Source: Tuctoria greenei
Lineage: Eukaryota; Streptophyta; Magnoliopsida; Poales; Poaceae
Reading direction: 5' to 3'
Length of the DNA: 64,000 bases
NCBI GenBank assembly: GCA_036927565.1
Contig: JAYESD010000001.1
Location: forward strand, 281,181,560 to 281,245,559
Every line of letters begins with the position of its first letter. Position 1 is the stretch's first letter. The translations under genes were made by a program, and so were the position numbers. The notes beneath the pieces are model-generated. The model ran no database searches. It was not told the origin of the DNA and saw nothing but the letters and a program-made list of their open reading frames with translations. This document shows positions 42,902-53,946 of the stretch, piece by piece.

Positions 42902-44525
42902 CTATAGGGAGTCCGCAGTCCTCAAGCCCTTCATTTCTTCCAGGGATCTTCTGGCCGCCATCAGTTCGGAATTCTCACGGGCGAGGCGCTCAACTTCTTT
43001 GGCATTTTGCTGAATCTTCTCAGCAACCTGCTTTTCAAGTTTTCCGAGCTCCTCCTCCCGGAGGTGGATCTTGTTCCGGCGGTCGACCAGGTCCTTCTCT
43101 CTACCCCTCACTTTCTTCTCCCTGGCAGTAAGGGCACACTCTTGTTCGTAGAGTTCCTGCCCTCGCATCCAGGCCTTCTTCTCTTCCTCATGGCAGCGCT
43201 CTTCCAATTTTTTGGCGCGCTCCTCGAGGCCCTTGTCAGCCAGAGCCACCTTCTCGGCGAGCTCCTCCTCCCTCCTCAGGACGTCATCCCGCAGCTCTAG
43301 GAGTTTCTGTTCTTCATCCTCGAGCCGTTTCTCCCTCTCCTCAAGTGCCTCCCGGCGCTTGATGAGTGTAGTGTTAATGGCCTCAAGCCTTTCGTGGCGT
43401 TCATCGGCCGCACTATTGGCTGCTTTGGCCTGATCGTAGATCTCCCATGATTGAGCGTCGAGGGCGCGAGTCAAACTCTCCCTGTCATCCAGTAACTTGC
43501 CCCAGTACTCCAGGCGGATCTTCTCCCGCTTGATCCACTCTTTGTCATCCGCTAGCCACGACTGCGCCAGCTTGGTCTCGAAGTAGAGCCAGTTACGCCA
43601 CCGCCTAAGGGTTTGGCGCTCCTCTTCAAGAGCCTTGCTGTCGTGGAAGAAGGCCAGTTGGACTTGACGCAGACTGGAACATGCGTTGTCAATAGACAGT
43701 GACAACGGGATAGGTTCCGGACCTACTGGGGTCTCCTCCGCTGGTTCCAGCGGGTTTTCAGATACAAAAATTGGGTCCCATTCCACAAGAGTGGTCCCCT
43801 GAGTCTCCATGGCACTAGGGCCGTCCTCCAGGATGGCCTCAGTCGCCATCGAGGAAGGCCCCGCCACCAGGTCTTCGTTCACCCCCTCGGGCAGGGGGCC
43901 AGCGACTTCGCTTGGGTACTCCGGCTCGGCCGCAGGTACCTCTGATGTCGTCACTTCTGGAGCAGGAGCCGCTGCTGGCTTCGGCCTTGGAACCTCCTCC
44001 GATGGGGTCTCTAACTCCGTCACCTCTTTAACAACCGGCTCGGGGGCCGGAAGATCTTCAACATCGATCGGCCCTGCGGCCGGAGCTTCAACAATGACCG
44101 GCTCTGCGGCCAATGCTTCGGAGGTAGCCGGCCCAACTGTCGGAACTTCCTCAGCTTCCGGCACGCACACCGGGGCTTCAATCACTTCCGGCTCAACCGC
44201 CGGGGCTTCGACAATTTCCGGCTCAGAGGCCGGAATTACTGCTTCCTCCGGCTCAACAGCCGGAACTTCAGTGATTTCAGCACCAGGACCCGGAGCTTCA
44301 ACCTCCGGGACAGGTGCCACTGGCGCATCTTCTCTCCCGTGGTCCGGCGCTACCACGGGAGCTTCAGGGGATGAGTCGAGGTCCATGACCACGATAGCCG
44401 GCCGCGGAGCTGTCGCAGCTTCAGCCACCACTTGGGGCGGCACTGGGACTGGAGCAGAAGCTTCCGCCCTCACAGCTTCAGTTGCTGTGGCTGAGGGTGG
44501 AGCCTCACTCCTCTTCTTGGGAACA
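42902..44525 (-). CDS. Gypsy B antisense gene, exon 2 (coiled-coil protein)
   Basis: Open frame on the strand opposite gag-pol, ending in TAG at 42902-42904. The N-terminal half is acidic and repetitive, with many EAPAxEPE-type units. The C-terminal half (from about codon 260) is a long Glu/Arg/Lys-rich coiled coil (EEREKRLEDEEQKLLELRDD). There is no ATG at the start of the frame; the upstream frame joins it in phase through a candidate 79-nt intron. Antisense genes in this position are known in Tat-type elements; the protein's function is unknown. Confidence 0.75.
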
Positions 44526-44604
44526 CTGCAAATGATGGACGAAGAAACTTAAAAAAGCAATCACTACAGCAAAACAATTGTCCAAGGTAAAGATTAAAAA
44601 TTAC
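44526..44604 (-). other. Putative intron of the gypsy B antisense gene (79 nt)
   Basis: The minus strand reads CCCAAG|GTAATT at the donor and CATTTGCAG|TGTTCC at the acceptor. The interior is T-rich as in plant introns. Removing it restores one frame across exons 1 and 2 (the codon is split 2+1). A second donor, CCGAG|GTAAGAG at 45027, is in the same phase with this acceptor and would give a 502-nt intron. Confidence 0.65.
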
Positions 44605-46022
44605 CTTGGGAGGCTTCCGCACCAGCTTGCGCGGAATCTTTTTCCCGGGCGTTCCGGGCTGGTCATAGCCGGCGTGGAAGCTCCGGAAGGCCCCCCGGAG
44701 CTCGTCGCGGCCACGGGTGTTCCCCGGGTCGAGGCCCCCCTCGATCGGGAAGAACCCCCGGACCTAGAGGCCTCCATCGGCCCAGGTGATGGAGTCGCGT
44801 GCCCGGAGCTAACACCCCGGGAGGACCCCACTGCGGGAACAGTCTCTCCCCGGGAGGACCCCACTACGGGAACAGTCACCGCGGTTGTGGAAGACCTTCC
44901 CCTCCGGGGAAAAGCAGCCGACGCAGAAGTAGCGGGCCTGACGGACCTTCCGTCGGCGTACTGCAGCTTCCTCTTCCGGCTCACGAGTTCATCCGCCAGC
45001 TCCTTGCCCTTGCCGACGACCTCTTACCTCGGCTTCGGAGTTGGGTCGGAGCCACCTTCGGACACTCCGGGGATCGCCACCCTGGTAGTTGATCTTCTCT
45101 CGACGACACCAAGGTCGTCAAGCATGGGCATCTTCCGCTGGAGCTCCCTACTGAACTCAACTTCCACGTTCAGAGGAAGAAAAGCCGATGGCGGAGTCAA
45201 GTCGTCACCCTCGACGTCGATTCTGTGCTGGAACATCTTGAGGTGGAACTCCAAGGTTTTCCCCACCATGTTGGACTTCAACCCGGTCTCGACCCGGTCG
45301 TCGTCCATCACGCTGTTGAGGGCCCAAGCGAGTTTCTTCCTCTTCTTCAGCGGTGCCCACCTGTTGACCAGGAAGTTACAAAACACCGCTTGAGGGGTTA
45401 ATTCCCCCTCCACACACCGGCGAATCCTGGTCAGAACAGGGTCAAAGGCGTCCGCCAGCACCAGAGCTTCACTCCAGATCGTCGTGTCAATGTTGGGGAG
45501 GCCTTCGGGCAGCTCCAGCCTCTCGTGTTCCTCCACCTGGATGACTATCCAGTCCTTCTTCCAGTCATCCCACTTACCAGAGGGGAACGACCAGAGGTAC
45601 TTGAATGGGCACTTCTTGCGCTTCACGAAGTAGTAGAAGCCAAGGTACTCATTGCTCCTACCGGTGGTGTGGACGGTGAAGAAGGTCCGGAAGAGTTCGA
45701 TGCAGGGGGGGATGCCCACCCACATCTCACAGAAGTGGACGAAGATAGACACGAGGAGAATGGAGTGAGGGCCAAGGTGGTATAGCTGCAGACCATAAAA
45801 GTCTAGTAGCATCAAGAAAAAGGAAGAAAAAGGTGGGATCAACCCCATTATGGCGTATGAGGAGAAGTACACCATTTCGCCAGAGTTCTCCTTCTCGAAC
45901 GGGAGCTCTCCACCGGCGCAGACCGAGCGGTTGAAGAAGTCCGAGGACCACCCCATGAGGGCTCGGACCTTCTTCAGGTCGTCGTCGGTCTTCAAGCGAC
46001 TCTCGCGGAGACCCAACTCCAT
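44605..46022 (-). CDS. Gypsy B antisense gene, exon 1 (putative gypsy-type transposon protein domain)
   Basis: The first ATG in frame is at 46022 (MELGLRESRLKTDDDLKKV); an upstream TTG would not be used in a plant. The domain that follows contains LMGWSSDFFNRSVC, YFSSYAIMGLIPPFS and LLDFYGLQLYHLGPHSI, and resembles Pfam Transposase_28, 'putative gypsy type transposon'. An in-frame TAA lies at 45024-45026, either a nonsense mutation or part of an alternative splice donor (AG|GTAAGAG). Downstream coding continues with a Ser/Arg/Pro-rich stretch (SRKRKLQYADGRSV). The function is unknown. Confidence 0.7.
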
Positions 46023-46557
46023 CGCGGCATGGCTAGGCAAGAGAAGAAAAGCGAAGCACAATTTGGGAGTTTGAGTGCAAGATCAGATGGGAGGCGTAAA
46101 GAACTCCCGACGGTGCATGCTTTCCTTCTAAAGTAAGCCCTCGCAATGCTTGGATGGAAACCGCAAGGAAGTCGAAGATACCATTCAGAAATTCCACCCA
46201 GCTGATGACAAGGGGGCCCGGGACCACCCCGACGATCAAGTCGAGGTTCTTACCCAGGCGAACGGTTGTCATCAAGAGGCGGGAAACCCGAAGGCGGCGG
46301 CCTGACAAGGCGCGCGGAACCGATACAGTTTTCATATCTAGAACCGGCGACTTTCAATTGCGTGAGATCCGCATGCCAAAGATCTCATCTGCCGCACGCG
46401 GGACACGCCACGTGGCGAGGATTTAACTCCAAACCCTCGCCAACGGCACCTCTGAAGACCTTTGAAGACTCAGTTCAAAAGTCGCGAGGATGGACCCACC
46501 TCCAGCGGAATGACTTCACCCCAGTGGTCTTCTCCGGAGGTAGGTCTAGGGGGCCAC
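46023..46557 (-). other. Leader of the gypsy B antisense gene and polypurine region
   Basis: Between the antisense start and the 3' LTR. The sense strand ends in 'ctccggaggtaggtctaggggg' before the LTR, the likely polypurine tract. No TATA box for the antisense message is obvious on the minus strand. No other gene was seen. Confidence 0.45.
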
Positions 46558-47416
46558 TGTTGGTACCCTGGAAACCGTACACCCCTTGAGGTTACAAAGA
46601 TATCAAGGAAAAGTCACCCACTTGATTTGAAGACCTTCGGAGGCCCACATGTCAGATGTAACCGGACCCGCTTCTCTAACATGGTTAATCCCAGGGTCGC
46701 CACGTGTACTATCAAACCGGAGCTACCGCCCACAAGGGGGAAGCTCTGGGCCATGTACCGAAATGGCACCTCCGGACTTAACCCCAGACCGAGAGAAGCT
46801 CCGGACCTGACACGTGTCAGGTAGCTCCGGAGCTTCCTGTTTCCCACAGTATGCTCCGGAGCTGCCACGTATCCACCCGTTGGAGCTTCAGCCTCTGACC
46901 TCCGGAAGACTTCATAACGGCTCCGGATCTTCAAAGGGGAATCAGGGACTTCAAGACCCGATTAAGTGTCATTAATACCATATTAATGACACACAGTCGG
47001 ATGACCTTAATTACCAGTAACGGTGCTGTCAAAGCCCATTACCCGGTCATTAAGGGCAATTAAACTTGTTGAATGAATATCAATACTAGTAACCGCTGGG
47101 GCCACATGTCGGGCCAGGCTAACTTGTAACGGCCTGCCCTTGTACTATAAAAGGACAGGCCGACGACGGACTCTACAGGTTGAGTGATGCAACACACGCG
47201 CCATAGACGCTCAACACAAGCTCATACAGCTAATACAACACCAACACACCCGTGGAGTAGGGTATTACGCTCAGGCGGCCCGAACCACGTAAACTCCTGT
47301 GTCTCCTGCGTCATTTACTATTCACCTTCTCGAATGTCTCCGCGCCCACACCGAACATCAAACTCCTCTAACACTTTAGTAGTGTCGGGAGATCTGCCGG
47401 TTCCAAACCACCGACA
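46558..47416 (+). repeat. 3' LTR of gypsy B (859 bp)
   Basis: Same length as the 5' LTR. It contains an 18-bp perfect palindrome centred on a G-box at 46805-46822, where the 5' LTR has CACATG, and CTATAAAAGG at 47145-47154. The target-site duplication actgt follows at 47417-47421. Confidence 0.93.
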
Positions 47417-48238
47417 ACTGTAGTCCTGGCTTATTCTCGCATGAACCGGTCCTTAGATCTAAAGCAAGCAACCACCATACATCCAACCCATCCACATACC
47501 AGGCTTGCTTAGATCACCCATTACCATACCAGATTTAACCAGTTCGCATTAACCAGAATATCATTAATAAATAATTAAATTGAGTGGTATAGTTGTTTCC
47601 CATCCCAGTTGATTAAGCGAAGCAAAAAGGTAAAAAGACCTTCCCCACTATCTACCATATATTCCAAGTGAAAAGGGTGGTTAAACAATTCTAGTAAACT
47701 TCCTATCATAGGATTCCCATCAAATTGACACAGCATGCAGTTTTGCAAACAAACCATTTATTTTAAAAACAGGATCAATATGCTTCAAGGACACTTGCCT
47801 TGCTCTTGCTGTTGATTAGGATCAAAGCCTTCAAACTCTTGATGCTGTATATCCTCCGCGGCACTCTCTAGCGCGAATCGTCTAATCCACACCATAAACA
47901 TACAAGACAAGAAACACAATCAAAGAGTGCACAAATATTACTCAATATGACATGACGTGCATGATTAATGCAAATGCAAGGTAGAACTTGTGAATAGATT
48001 GCTTTCAATGATCACTAACTAGTTCTAATAGATTTTAACAAGTTTATACAGGTTTGGATTCGATTAGATCAAATTTTAGAATCAATTCAACATAATTTAA
48101 CCAGGAAGACCGGACTAGTCCGCTAGGGACCGGACAAGTCCGCACTTGACGAGATCTGCAGATTAGGGTTTTCTAGATCGACGTGAATTTGGAGATTAGG
48201 GGTTGAATTCACGTAAGGAAAAGAGGTATACCAGGTGT

Positions 48239-48472
48239 TTAGAACTCCAATGAATCAAGAAACTTGGAGGTAGCACTTGGATCTTGATGATCTAGGGTTG
48301 ATGATGAACTTGGGGATGAATTGGTGGTGAAGGACGAAACTCGGTGGAGATCTTGATCCTCCTTCGTTTCCTCCTCTTCTTCTTCTTGCTTGGGATCTTC
48401 TCCTCCCTCCTTGATGGCGGCTCCCCACGAACTAGGGTTTGGGTGGGTGGAAAAGTGGCAAATAGATGTCAA
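48239..48472 (-). CDS. Small conserved ORF in the gypsy E LTR (77 aa)
   Basis: The ATG lies about 20 nt after the TATA box of the LTR. The 77-codon Ser/Glu-rich frame (MTSICHFSTHPNPS...) is also open in the other LTR copy (55890-56123), with four amino-acid changes. It could be a leader ORF of the element transcript or a chance frame kept open by recency. I do not recognise the product. Confidence 0.3.
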   Translation of the reverse strand: MTSICHFSTHPNPSSWGAAIKEGGEDPKQEEEEEETKEDQDLHRVSSFTTNSSPSSSSTLDHQDPSATSKFLDSLEF

Positions 48473-48490
48473 CCCAAGGGGTGGGGCTGC

Positions 48491-48995
48491 TTATATAGAG
48501 GTGGAGGCTAGGGTTAGATGGATTTCGAGTTTAGGGATGAGTAGAGGCTAGTTTAGAGTCCCACATGGGCTCTAAAAGAGTTAGGCACGACGTCCCTAGG
48601 CCCACTTAACGTGAAACCCAAGAAACAAGTTGCAAAACAAAAGATCAATTCGGAGTCACGAAATATCGGACAAGTCCGGAAAGGACCGGACTAGTCCAAA
48701 GTCGTCCAGAGAGAAAATCGGACAAGTCTGGCCAAACATCGGACAAGTCCGAATTTGAATAGAAAGGAAAACGGACAAGTCCGCTGGAACACCGGACGAG
48801 TCCGGAAAAGTCCAGGGACTTAGCAATTTTTCAAGGATTCTTGGAATATCGGACTAGTCCACACAAAATCGGACAAATCCGAAAGTTTCCAGTGCCAAAA
48901 ATCGGACTAATCCGCAGCAAAAACGGACAAGTCCGTTTTTAGTCAGAGAGAAATCGGACAAGTCCGCAGCAAAACCGGACTAGTCCGCACTTTCC
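48491..48995 (-). promoter_or_regulatory. Gypsy E LTR promoter: TATA and Sirevirus-like boxes
   Basis: Minus-strand TATA CTCTATATAA at 48491-48500. Upstream on that strand (48665-48995) are about twelve boxes such as cggacaagtccg, cggactagtccg and cggacgagtccg. The same layout is in the right LTR (TATA 56151-56160, boxes 56325-56645). The box sequence is nearly that of copia D and F. Confidence 0.7.
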
Positions 48996-49001
48996 TGCGT
49001 T

Positions 49002-52000
49002 TTAAGTGCGGTTTTGTTCCAAATCAATTTTAAACTTGTTCCTCTTTATGTGGATTAATGTTAAGCATGTATATGAATGTATGCAAGGCATGATGCATGG
49101 AAATGAGGGTGTTACAAACCTACCCCCCTTAAAATGAATCTCGCCCTCGAGATTCAACGCGGAAGAGAAGAGATAGGGAAAATCCTTCTTGAGATCATTC
49201 TCCAATTCCCACGTCGCTTCTTTTTTTGTGTGGTGCTTCCATTGAACTTTACACCATCTAATAACCTTGTTCCTTGTGACTCTCTCCTTGGTTTCCAAGA
49301 TTTTGATCGGTTGCTCGGCATAAGTCAAATCTTCCTCTAATTCCAATTCTTCCATTGGCACTTGCTCTTCCGGTACTCTCAAACACTTCTTGAGCTGGGA
49401 AACATGAAAGACATCATGTACGTCCGAAAGATGAGCTGGCATCTCCAACTTATACGCTACTTCTCCTTTTTTGTCCAAAATCTTGAACGGTCCAACATAG
49501 CGAGGTGTGAGCTTTCCTCTTATGTTAAACCTCTTATGACCTCTCATTGGTGACACCTTGAGGTAAACAAAATCTCCTATTTCAAAGGCTAATTTCCTTC
49601 TCCTATTGTCCGCATAACCTTTTTGCCTTGATTGGGCAGCCCTCAAGTTTTCACGAATTATTTGGACTTGCTTTTCGGCTTCTTGCAACACATCCGGACC
49701 AAATACTTGAGTTTCTCCTGCCTCATTCCAGAACAAAGGTGTCCTACCCTTCCTCCCATAAAGCGCTTCATACGGTGACATCTTCAAACTCGCTTGGTAA
49801 CTATTGTTGTATGAAAATTCCGCATATGGCAAGATTTTGTCCCAACTTTTCCCATGCTTTAAAGCACAAGCTCTTAACATGTCCTCCAAAATCTAATTGG
49901 TCCTCTCGGTTTGTCCATCCGCTTGAGGATGATATGCTGAACTAAAATTCAACCTCGTTCCCAAAGATTCATGCAATTTTTTCCAAAATCTGGAGGTAAA
50001 TTGTGAACCTCTATCCGAGACTATCTTCTTAGGTACTCCATGTCGGCACACAATATGCTCCATATACAATTCTGCTAGCTTCGCGGTGGTATATGTGGTC
50101 TTGACAGGAACGAAGTGAGCTGATTTTGTCAACCGATCTACAATGACCCATATTGAATCATAGCCAGACTGGGTTCGCGGTAATCCAACTATAAAGTCCA
50201 TACCGATCTCTTCCCACTTCCACTCCGGAATCTTTAATGGCTGCAATAATCCTGCTGGCCTTTGATGTTCCGCCTTGACTCGTTGGCACACGTCACACAA
50301 TGCAACATATTCGGCTATGTCCTTCTTCATGCTATCCCACCAATAGCAAGCCTTCAAGTCTTTGTACATCTTCGTACAACCAGGATGAAATGAGTAAGGT
50401 GAGTCATGTGCCTCCTTTAATATTGTCTCCCGAATATGCTTTACATTAGGCACAACGATCCTCTTTCCAAGCCATAAGGTACCATGTTCGTCTTCATCAA
50501 ATCTGAATTATCTCCCTTCCTCGATCATTTCCTTGATTTCCTTGATCTCCTCATCTGCGGTTTGTGCCTCTCGAATTTCTTGCTCCAAGGTTGGGTTTAG
50601 CTCCATCATTTTCATCTCTTTTACAAACCCGAGGTTCAACCGTTCAAACTCCTTGCATAACTCGGATGGTAACTCTCGAACTGTGAGTTGGTGACTTACT
50701 CCCTCTCTACTCAAAGCATCAGCCACTACATTGGCTTTCCCCGGATGATAGTTGATCCCCAAGTCATAGTCTTTGATGAGCTCCAACCATCTTCGTTGCC
50801 TCAAGTTCAGATCCGTTTGTGTGAAAATATACTTCAAACTCTTATGGTCCGTATAAATTTCACACCTATGTCCAAGGATATAGTGTCTCCAAATCTTCAA
50901 TGCATGTACCACGGATGCGAGTTCCAAATCGTGCGTGGGGTAATTCTTCTCATGTTTCTTCAATTGCCTTGATGCATAGGCGACCACTTGACCTTCTTGC
51001 ATCAATACACATCCAAGTCCTTGTCTCGATGCGTCGCAATAAATATCAAAACTCTTGCTTACCTCTTGCAATACCAAAAGTGGGGTTGTTGTCAACCTCT
51101 TCTTTAACTCCTCAAAACTATTCTAACAAGCTTCAGTCCATTGGAACGCCTTTCTTTTCATTAGCAACTCCGTCATGGGCTTGGCTATCTTGGAAAAGTC
51201 CTTGATAAATCTACGGTAATATCCAGCCATCCCAAGAAAACTCCTTATTTCCATGACATTTTGCGGCGATTCCCACTTCAACACGTCTCTCACTTTTCCG
51301 GGGTCAACCGATACTCCTCCTCCTGAAATTATATGACCCAAAAATGACACCTCTCTCAACCAAAAATGACACTTTTTGAACTTGGCATACAATTGATGCT
51401 CCCTCAATTTCTGCAACGTAAGCCTCAAGTGTTCCTCATGCTCTTTCTCATCCTTTGAGTAGACCATAATGTCATCAATAAACACCACAACAAACTTATC
51501 CAAGTACTCCATGAAGACTTTATTCATGAGGTACATAAAGTAGGCAGACGCATTTGTCAGTCCAAAAGACATCACGGTGTACTCATAAGATCCATACCGT
51601 GTCCTAAAAGCTGTTTTGGGTATGTCTGATGGTCTAATCTTCATTTGAAAGTATCCCGACCTCAAATCAATCTTAGAGAAGACACAAGCACCCTTCATCT
51701 GATCAAACAAGTCTTCTATGCGTGGCAAGGTATACTTGTTCTTGATTGTTACCTCGTTGAGAGCTCGGTAATCCACGCACATCCTTTGGGATCCATCCTT
51801 CTTGTCCACAAACAGCACGGGCGCTCCCCAAGGTGAAGAGCTAGGGCGAATAAAACCCTTCTCTAATTGCTCTTGAATTTGCTTCTTTAGCTCCGCTAAT
51901 TCCAAAGGAGGCATCCTATATGACCTCTTAGCTATAGGTGCAGTTCCAGGTATTAAATTAATAACAAACTCAATGTCTCGATCAGGTGGCATACCTAGCG

Positions 52001-52399
52001 ACTCGTCCGTAAAAACATCCAAAAATTCACACACCACCGAAATCTCCTCAATCGCGGCACCGTCCATATGATTCAACTCCAATCGCTTCGGTGCGGTTTG
52101 AGATGCTTCAAATTCTACAGTGATCCCTTCTTCGTTGGTCAACTTCACCGTCTTTGTGGCACACTCAATAACTCCATTGTGCTTCCTCAACCAGTCCATA
52201 CCAAGTATAATGTCCAACCCTTGAGAATCTAAAACAATGAGGTTGGCGGAGAAGTCTACCCCCTTATTCTAAGGCTTACTTTTGGACATACTGTATTTGT
52301 CCTCATCTCTCCTCCAAGAGACTTAACCAACAGGGTAAACTTCATATGAGAGATAGGCACACTATACTTGGCAACATACTTCGATTCAATGAATGAATT
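49002..52399 (-). pseudogene. pol: Gypsy E protease-RT-RNase H-integrase, with several stops
   Basis: The minus strand reads a protease remnant, RT (MCVDYRALNEVTIKNKYTLP, MSFGLTNASAYFMYLM, VVVFIDDIMVYS near 51480), RNase H (FDIYCDASRQGLGCVLMQ, HKSLKYIFTQ, ADALSRE) and integrase. Integrase has a zinc-finger segment CDVCQRVKAEH, GMDFIVGLP, VSDRGSQFTS and HPQADGQTERTN. It ends in a chromodomain-like tail (CKVQWKHHTKKEATWELEND). The protease site reads FYSRA where DSGA is expected, so the catalytic Asp is lost. Stops include 51123-51125, one near 50508 and one at 49890-49892. The last frame runs through the polypurine tract into the LTR and stops at 49002. Confidence 0.9.
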
Positions 52400-53677
52400 C
52401 TATGCTCTAGAATAAAATAACATAGTCGCGGGGTTGGAGTTGGCGAGAAACATACCAATGACCACGTCATCCGCTTGTTGAGCATCCTCCGTAGAGACAT
52501 GGTTCACGTTGCCACGAGCAAAATTATGTTTTCCACGGCTTCCTTGTGGCACTCCTCCATTGGGTCTTGGGTTTTGCCTCGGTGCATTGCTTCCTTGACC
52601 AAGGCCTGACTTAGGACATTGGTGCGCAAAGTGTCCAGCTTCTCCACAAGTATAACACTTCTTAACTCCACCAGAATTGTTGGGACGAGCTTGGTTTTGA
52701 GCATTGGCTCCAGGAAAATTAGCACGAGGCACATAAGGCATCGGAGGCCTAGGTGCTTGCATGTCAAGGTGCTGCTGCACAAACTGAGTTGGGCGTGGTG
52801 CATAACCAGGGCGCCGAGCAGGAATAGAGGAGCTGTAATATGGCGCATTGGGCGGCGCAAGGCGAGGGCGCACATTACTTCCTTGTTGCTATCCTTGATA
52901 TGGCGCCTTCCTCTTGATTTCTTGCTCCATCTCACGGATCTTGTTCTCGACCACAATTGTTTTGTCCACAAGCTTCTGGAAATTTGCATAGTCACAATTG
53001 AGCAATTGTACTTGGATCTCATTGTTCAAGCCCCTCATGAACAAGTATTGCTTCCGGCTGTCCCGACTAACATCCTCAGGCGCATACCTTGAGAGTTGAG
53101 TAAATTTATTGAGATACTCACTCACGCTTGATCTTCCTTGCCTTAAATTCTCAAATTCTTGCCTCTTCAAGATCATAACACCCTCCGGCACATAATGAGA
53201 ACGAAAATTCTCCTTGAATTCGGCCCAAGTAATTCTCTCTTGGTTCTCATGAGCATTGCAATAAGCATCCCACCAATCCACAGCTGCTCCAACTAGTTGA
53301 TGAGAAGCGAACAGGACCTTCTCCCGGTCATTGCATTGGACAATAGCTAGCTTATTCTCCACGGACTTGAGCCAATCATCCGCATCCATAGGGTCGGCAG
53401 CTTGAGCAAAGGTTGGCGGCCTAGTCCTCATAAACTCTCCCAATCGTTTATGAGGAGGCGGGGGTGGCGGTGGAGGCATGTGGGGCTGATTGTTGATATT
53501 GCCAGCCTGCAGCTGTCCCATAGTCTGTATCATGGTCCACATGAGCTAGTTTTGCATAGCCAATAGCTACTCAATGTTGATAGCTCCCTGAGTAGATCCT
53601 TGCCCATTGTTGTTCTGAGGTACTCCATTGTCCTCCTCCTCATTATTGCCATCCCTCTGGTTGCGAGTCCTCACCAT
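52400..53677 (-). pseudogene. gag: Gypsy E gag, stop-broken
   Basis: Probable start at the ATG at 53677 (MVRTRNQRDGNNEEE). Two TAG codons then occur before the main frame at 53542. The capsid core is FEF-type gypsy gag (LVGAAVDWWDAY, WAEFKENFRSHYVPEG, GRSSVSEYLNKF). Another TAG at 52889-52891 precedes a Pro-rich stretch and the zinc knuckle CYTCGEAGHFAHQCP near 52640. It runs into the protease and stops at 52400. Several stops sit where Gln is expected (CAG to TAG). Confidence 0.85.
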
Positions 53678-53946
53678 CTGAAGAAAAGAAATAGGTAAGA
53701 ATTAGAACGTCCCCAACTATATGCATTAAGGGATATGAAACTAAACAGCTAGCTACACTAGCCTAGGTGGACATGGCAATGCTAAAGCACCCCAAAATCC
53801 TCTATTAAGCACACAAGCAAGCAATATATATAGCAAACAGCACTCCAAGCAAAAACACATCGACTCCTGAGTGCTCCTATGTGCTCTAAAGTGTCCATTC
53901 TATCTAGGCTGCATCCTACGGTCAACCTGTGGCTCTGATACCAATC
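53678..53946 (-). other. Gypsy E leader with primer-binding site
   Basis: The initiator-Met-type primer-binding site TGGTATCAGAGC is at 53931-53942 on the minus strand, four bases inside the LTR. The remainder is untranslated leader; short frames in it are not supported. Confidence 0.85.

Larger units (their letters stand above)
22071..47416 (+). mobile_element. Gypsy element B (Tat lineage) with antisense gene, split by nested copia C
   Basis: Plus-strand element with 859-bp LTRs (22071-22929 and 46558-47416). It has a non-Met primer-binding site (ttggcgcgccaggtagggg at 22931-22949), gag, protease (interrupted by copia C), RT, RNase H, a second RNase H, integrase, a long spacer, and an antisense gene at 42902-46022 before the 3' LTR. 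The second RNase H and the antisense gene are hallmarks of Tat/RIRE2-like plant elements. By eye the LTRs differ at about 28 sites, about 25 of them transitions. Confidence 0.92.
47422..49116 (-). repeat. 3' LTR of gypsy E, second segment
   Basis: Resumes the LTR exactly where B interrupted it (agtcctggct...) and ends gggtgttaca. Together the two segments give about 2817 bp, against 2819 bp for the right LTR. It contains symmetric boxes at 48110-48140 and 48665-48995 and a minus-strand CTCTATATAA at 48491-48500. Confidence 0.93.

Noticed and set aside
43809..44552. Plus-strand 247-codon Gly/Ala/Thr/Ser-rich ORF
   Set aside because: It is the shadow of the repetitive acidic part of the antisense exon 2, which has the better codon pattern and coiled-coil continuation.
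45027..45030. Certain intron from 45027 instead of 44604 in the antisense gene
   Set aside because: The donor is strong, but sequence downstream (SRKRKLQYADGRSV) still looks coding, so I keep it only as an alternative.
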